Made by a program: the position numbers and the translations under genes. DNA of 64,000 nt. It comes from Streptomyces odonnellii (GTDB lineage Bacteria > Actinomycetota > Actinomycetes > Streptomycetales > Streptomycetaceae). Numbering within the stretch: position 1 is the stretch's first letter; each line of letters begins with the position of its first letter. The stretch lies in the NCBI RefSeq assembly GCF_000981895.1, contig NZ_LATD01000054.1:1-64000 (forward strand), read 5' to 3'. This document shows, piece after piece, positions 61,850 through 64,000 of the stretch. Under the pieces are notes generated by a model, which saw nothing but the letters and a program-made list of their open reading frames with translations, did no database searches and was not told where the DNA came from.

Positions 61850-62273
61850 GCTTGTTCCTCCGCGGTCCTGTGCCCCTGTACTGATCCTGATCGGTACGGA
61901 GTCAGTATTCCCACGGGGGAGGACCCGGAGGCGCGATGCGCGGATCACGGCGACTATGCGCCGTTTCTCGGTGCTCCGCGCGCCAAAATGCCGCTGGGCC
62001 GTGTATCCCGCGCCCATGTGCTTCCGGTCCATGTGTGTCGCGCCCATGTGTCCAGGATCCATGTGCCCGGGGCACATATGTCCCGGACCCATGTGCGCTG
62101 CCCCTATGCGCGTCCCACCCATGTGCCACCGGGCCCATGTGCCCCCGAGCTATGTGTTCCGCACCCATGTGTTCCACGCCCATGTGCGTCGCCCCCATAT
62201 GGTCTGAGCCGGGCAGCGCCTGGGCCGGGCTGTGCGTGGGCGGCGGCACGATCACCTCGGCCCGCGTGCTCGC
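61850..62273. other. intergenic region dominated by a 15-bp tandem array
   Basis: 424 bp between the monooxygenase start and the dhaM stop. About half of it is the tandem array listed separately. No gene is supported, although the array opens artificial frames on the minus strand. Confidence 0.5.
62015..62201. repeat. 15-bp tandem repeat array (13 units)
   Basis: Thirteen copies of a core CATGTG (with variants CATATG, TATGCG and TATGTG) start at 62015, 62030, 62045, 62060, 62075, 62090, 62105, 62120, 62136, 62151, 62166, 62181 and 62196. Spacing is exactly 15 bp except one 16-bp step. The unit is about CCCATGTGC plus six variable bases. The phase shift of one base breaks any repeat-coded reading frame. 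Confidence 0.75.
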
Positions 62274-62684
62274 TCACACCTTGTGGTACTGGTACGCCTC
62301 GGTCGCCGCCGCCTCCACCGCGTCCAGATTCCCGCCCGCCGAGGCGGTGACCAGCGCGGCCACCGCACCCTCGACGAACGGGGCGTCCACCAGCCTCGCC
62401 CCAGCCGGGAGTTCGTCGCCCTCGGCGAGCAGACTCTTCACCGTCAGTACGGCGCTGCCGAGATCCACCAGTATCGCCACGCCGGCACCCCGGTCCACCT
62501 GCGCGGCGGCGGCCGAGATCAGCTCGGAGCTGGTGCCGAGGCCCCCGTCCGGCGTACCCCCGGCAGCCGCCACCGGCGCGGTCGCGCCACCGCCCGCCAG
62601 CCCCCGGGCCATGACCGCGACGGCCTCTGCCACAGCTCCACTGTGCGAGACGAGCACGATGCCGACCTGCTCCCCGTCGCTCAT
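62274..62684 (-). CDS. dhaM: dihydroxyacetone kinase phosphotransfer subunit DhaM
   Basis: A 136-residue PTS EIIA-mannose-type protein. The phosphorylated histidine is in VLVSHSGAVAEA near residue 14; VAILVDLGSAVLTVKSLL is the conserved later strand-helix. It passes phosphate from the PTS protein HPr to the ADP bound on DhaL, which phosphorylates dihydroxyacetone held by DhaK. Its start overlaps the DhaL stop by 4 bp, so it is the last gene of the dhaKLM operon. Confidence 0.9.
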   Translation of the reverse strand: MSDGEQVGIVLVSHSGAVAEAVAVMARGLAGGGATAPVAAAGGTPDGGLGTSSELISAAAAQVDRGAGVAILVDLGSAVLTVKSLLAEGDELPAGARLVDAPFVEGAVAALVTASAGGNLDAVEAAATEAYQYHKV

Positions 62685-63319
62685 GGCGTCGCCTCCGCGG
62701 CTTCCGCGAGAGCGGCCATCAGCAGAGCGGAGGAGGTGGCCCCCGGATCCTGGTGCCCGATGCTCCGTTCACCGAGATAACTCGCCCTGCCCTTGCGCGC
62801 CTGGAGGGGTACGGTGGCCAGCGCGCCCTTCTCCGCGGCCTCCGCGGCGGCGGAGAACGATGAGAACGAGGCTCCGAGCGCCTCGGCCGCCGGCTCCAGC
62901 GCGTCCAGCATCGTCTTGTCCCCGACCTTCGCTCCGCCGAGCTGAGCCACCGCCGCGACACCGGCGCGCAGCGCCTCGGTGAACTCACCGGGGGTGACCT
63001 CGGTGGCATCGCCGAGTGCCTTGCCCGTACGCCTCAGCAGCGTCCCGTACAGCGGTCCCGACGCACCGCCCACCGTGGAGATGAGCCGGCGTCCCGCCAG
63101 CACCAGTACGGCCCCGGGGCCGGCCGGTGACTCCTTCTCCAGCTCGGCCGTCACCGACCGGAAACCGCGCTGAAGATTACTGCCGTGGTCGGCGTCGCCG
63201 ATCGCCGAGTCCAGTTCGGTGAGCCGGCCGGCCTCGCGCTCCACCATGGCGGCGGCGACCGTCAGCCAGCGGCGGAAGAAGTCGGAGTCGAGTATCCGGT
63301 CGGGTTTCTGATCGGTCAC
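62681..63319 (-). CDS. dhaL: dihydroxyacetone kinase subunit DhaL
   Basis: A 212-residue all-helical nucleotide-binding subunit. The metal/ADP motif DSAIGDADHGSNLQRGF lies at about residue 28 and GGASGPLYGTLL near 85, with GDKTMLDAL later: all typical for DhaL. GTG at 63319 has GGGAG five bases upstream; the in-frame ATG further upstream at 63340 is possible. It is cotranscribed with dhaK (217 bp upstream) and dhaM (overlap). Confidence 0.88.
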   Translation of the reverse strand: MTDQKPDRILDSDFFRRWLTVAAAMVEREAGRLTELDSAIGDADHGSNLQRGFRSVTAELEKESPAGPGAVLVLAGRRLISTVGGASGPLYGTLLRRTGKALGDATEVTPGEFTEALRAGVAAVAQLGGAKVGDKTMLDALEPAAEALGASFSSFSAAAEAAEKGALATVPLQARKGRASYLGERSIGHQDPGATSSALLMAALAEAAEATP

Positions 63320-63536
63320 GTGATCTCCCTCGCCCGTCATTCGTGCCCTGCTGTCCCTGATTCCTGTCCTTGATGCCTGTCCCTGCCCGACCTTGTCCTG
63401 CACTGTTCTGTCCTGGCCCTGCCCCTGCTCCCGCACTGCCAGTCTCCGCTTCCGCTCCGCCGTCCCCGTCGGCCTTGCTGTCTCTTTGCAGTTTTGAGCG
63501 GAACAGCCGGGAGCTTTCGGGAGCCGCCGGGAGCTT
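63320..63536. other. dhaK-dhaL spacer
   Basis: 217 bp with low-complexity CTGTCC/TGTCCTG-type repeats near 63350-63430. No gene recognised. The two genes are on one strand and probably cotranscribed despite the unusually long gap. Confidence 0.4.
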
Positions 63537-64000
63537 TCAGCGGCCCCACCGGAGCGCAGGGGTCTTCACCGGCGCGTCCCAGAGGCGCAGCAGTTCCTCG
63601 TCCACCTGGCAGAGCGACACCGAGCAGCCGGCCATGTCGAGCGATGTCACATAGTTGCCGACGAGGGTACGAGCCACCGGTACGCCACGCTCCTTCAGTA
63701 CTCGCTGCACCTCGGCGTTGAATCCGTAGAGCTCCAGCAGCGGTGTCCCGCCCAGGCCGTTCACCAGGACGATCACCGGGCCGGAGGGCCGCAGATCCTC
63801 CACCACCGCGTCGACGGCGAAGTCGGCGATCTCGCGTGAGGTCATCATCGCGCGCCGCTCGCGGCCGGGCTCGCCATGGATACCGATGCCCAGCTCCAGC
63901 TCCCCCGGGGGCAGATCGAAGGTCGGACTGCCCTTGGCGGGGGTCGTGACAGCGCTCAGGGCGACACCGAAACTCCGCGAGCGCTCGTTGACCCGACGGC
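63537..64000 (-). CDS. dhaK: dihydroxyacetone kinase substrate-binding subunit DhaK (partial)
   Basis: The last about 153 residues of DhaK, cut at its 5' side by the window end. Visible parts are GELELGIGIHGEPGRER, the conserved region that covers the active-site pocket, IVLVNGLGGTPLLELY and ARTLVGNYVTSLDMAGCSVSL near the C-terminus. DhaK binds dihydroxyacetone covalently through a histidine that lies in the visible GIHGEPG motif. First gene of the dhaKLM operon. Confidence 0.9.
   Translation of the reverse strand, partial: RRVNERSRSFGVALSAVTTPAKGSPTFDLPPGELELGIGIHGEPGRERRAMMTSREIADFAVDAVVEDLRPSGPVIVLVNGLGGTPLLELYGFNAEVQRVLKERGVPVARTLVGNYVTSLDMAGCSVSLCQVDEELLRLWDAPVKTPALRWGR

Noticed and set aside
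62015-62201. The regular repeats could be taken for a CRISPR array.
   Set aside because: Units are only 15 bp with 6-9 variable bases, far shorter than repeat-spacer units, and there are no cas genes.

Overview
The window reads as chromosomal DNA of a Streptomyces or a close actinomycete relative. It is very GC-rich with strong G/C preference at third codon positions, many GTG and a few TTG starts preceded by GGAGG-like sites, short ATGA/GTGA gene overlaps, Tat signals, several BlaI/M56 pairs, a SpoIIE-type phosphatase and a type III polyketide synthase operon. No rRNA, tRNA or CRISPR array was seen.

Layout. 0.3-10 kb: a DUF574-type methyltransferase, two CNNM/HlyC-CorC membrane proteins, an LCP cell-wall ligase divergent from a TerB-like gene, a YihY membrane protein, and a three-gene unit of DUF1796, PIG-L deacetylase and NodS-like methyltransferase. 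10-20 kb: an MRJP/yellow-like secreted protein, a class 3 lipase, PRC-barrel, GNAT and glyoxalase-fold genes, PAP2 and DedA genes divergent from a BlaI-M56 pair, a membrane acyltransferase and a second TerB-like gene. 19.8-21.1 kb: an eroded ABC exporter. 21.1-27.9 kb: a decayed Tn7-like transposon (TnsA, TniA, TniB, TniQ, an XRE-ImmA/IrrE regulator and a small helical protein) whose ends and 5-bp target duplication can be read directly.

28-44 kb: dienelactone hydrolase, UbiA prenyltransferase, a phenolic-lipid operon resembling srsABC, a DUF4032 kinase-like protein, an MFS-TetR pair, a Tat-exported metallophosphoesterase, and a polyol-kinase/FAD-dehydrogenase operon. 44-57 kb: an unknown cytoplasmic protein, an amino acid permease, a GH75 chitosanase, a Nudix hydrolase, a large secreted discoidin/beta-helix protein, an SDR, a TetR regulator, a PAS-GAF-SpoIIE-ATPase phosphatase and a siderophore-binding-like protein. 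56-64 kb: a two-gene cation:proton antiporter, a second BlaI-M56 pair, a FAD monooxygenase and the PEP-dependent dihydroxyacetone kinase genes dhaM, dhaL and dhaK (dhaK cut by the window end).

The most interesting theme is a shared BlaI-type palindrome, TCTACA-N4-TGTAGA, found at three separate places: between the LCP and TerB genes, between DedA/PAP2 and BlaI-M56, and in front of the second BlaI-M56 pair. The genes it flanks (LCP ligase, DedA, PAP2) all belong to families tied to the undecaprenyl-phosphate lipid carrier, so a cell-envelope-stress regulon of lipid carrier recycling is a reasonable hypothesis. The second notable item is the Tn7-like element, which carries six 16-bp repeats (three per end) and a protease-type regulator in its transposition operon.
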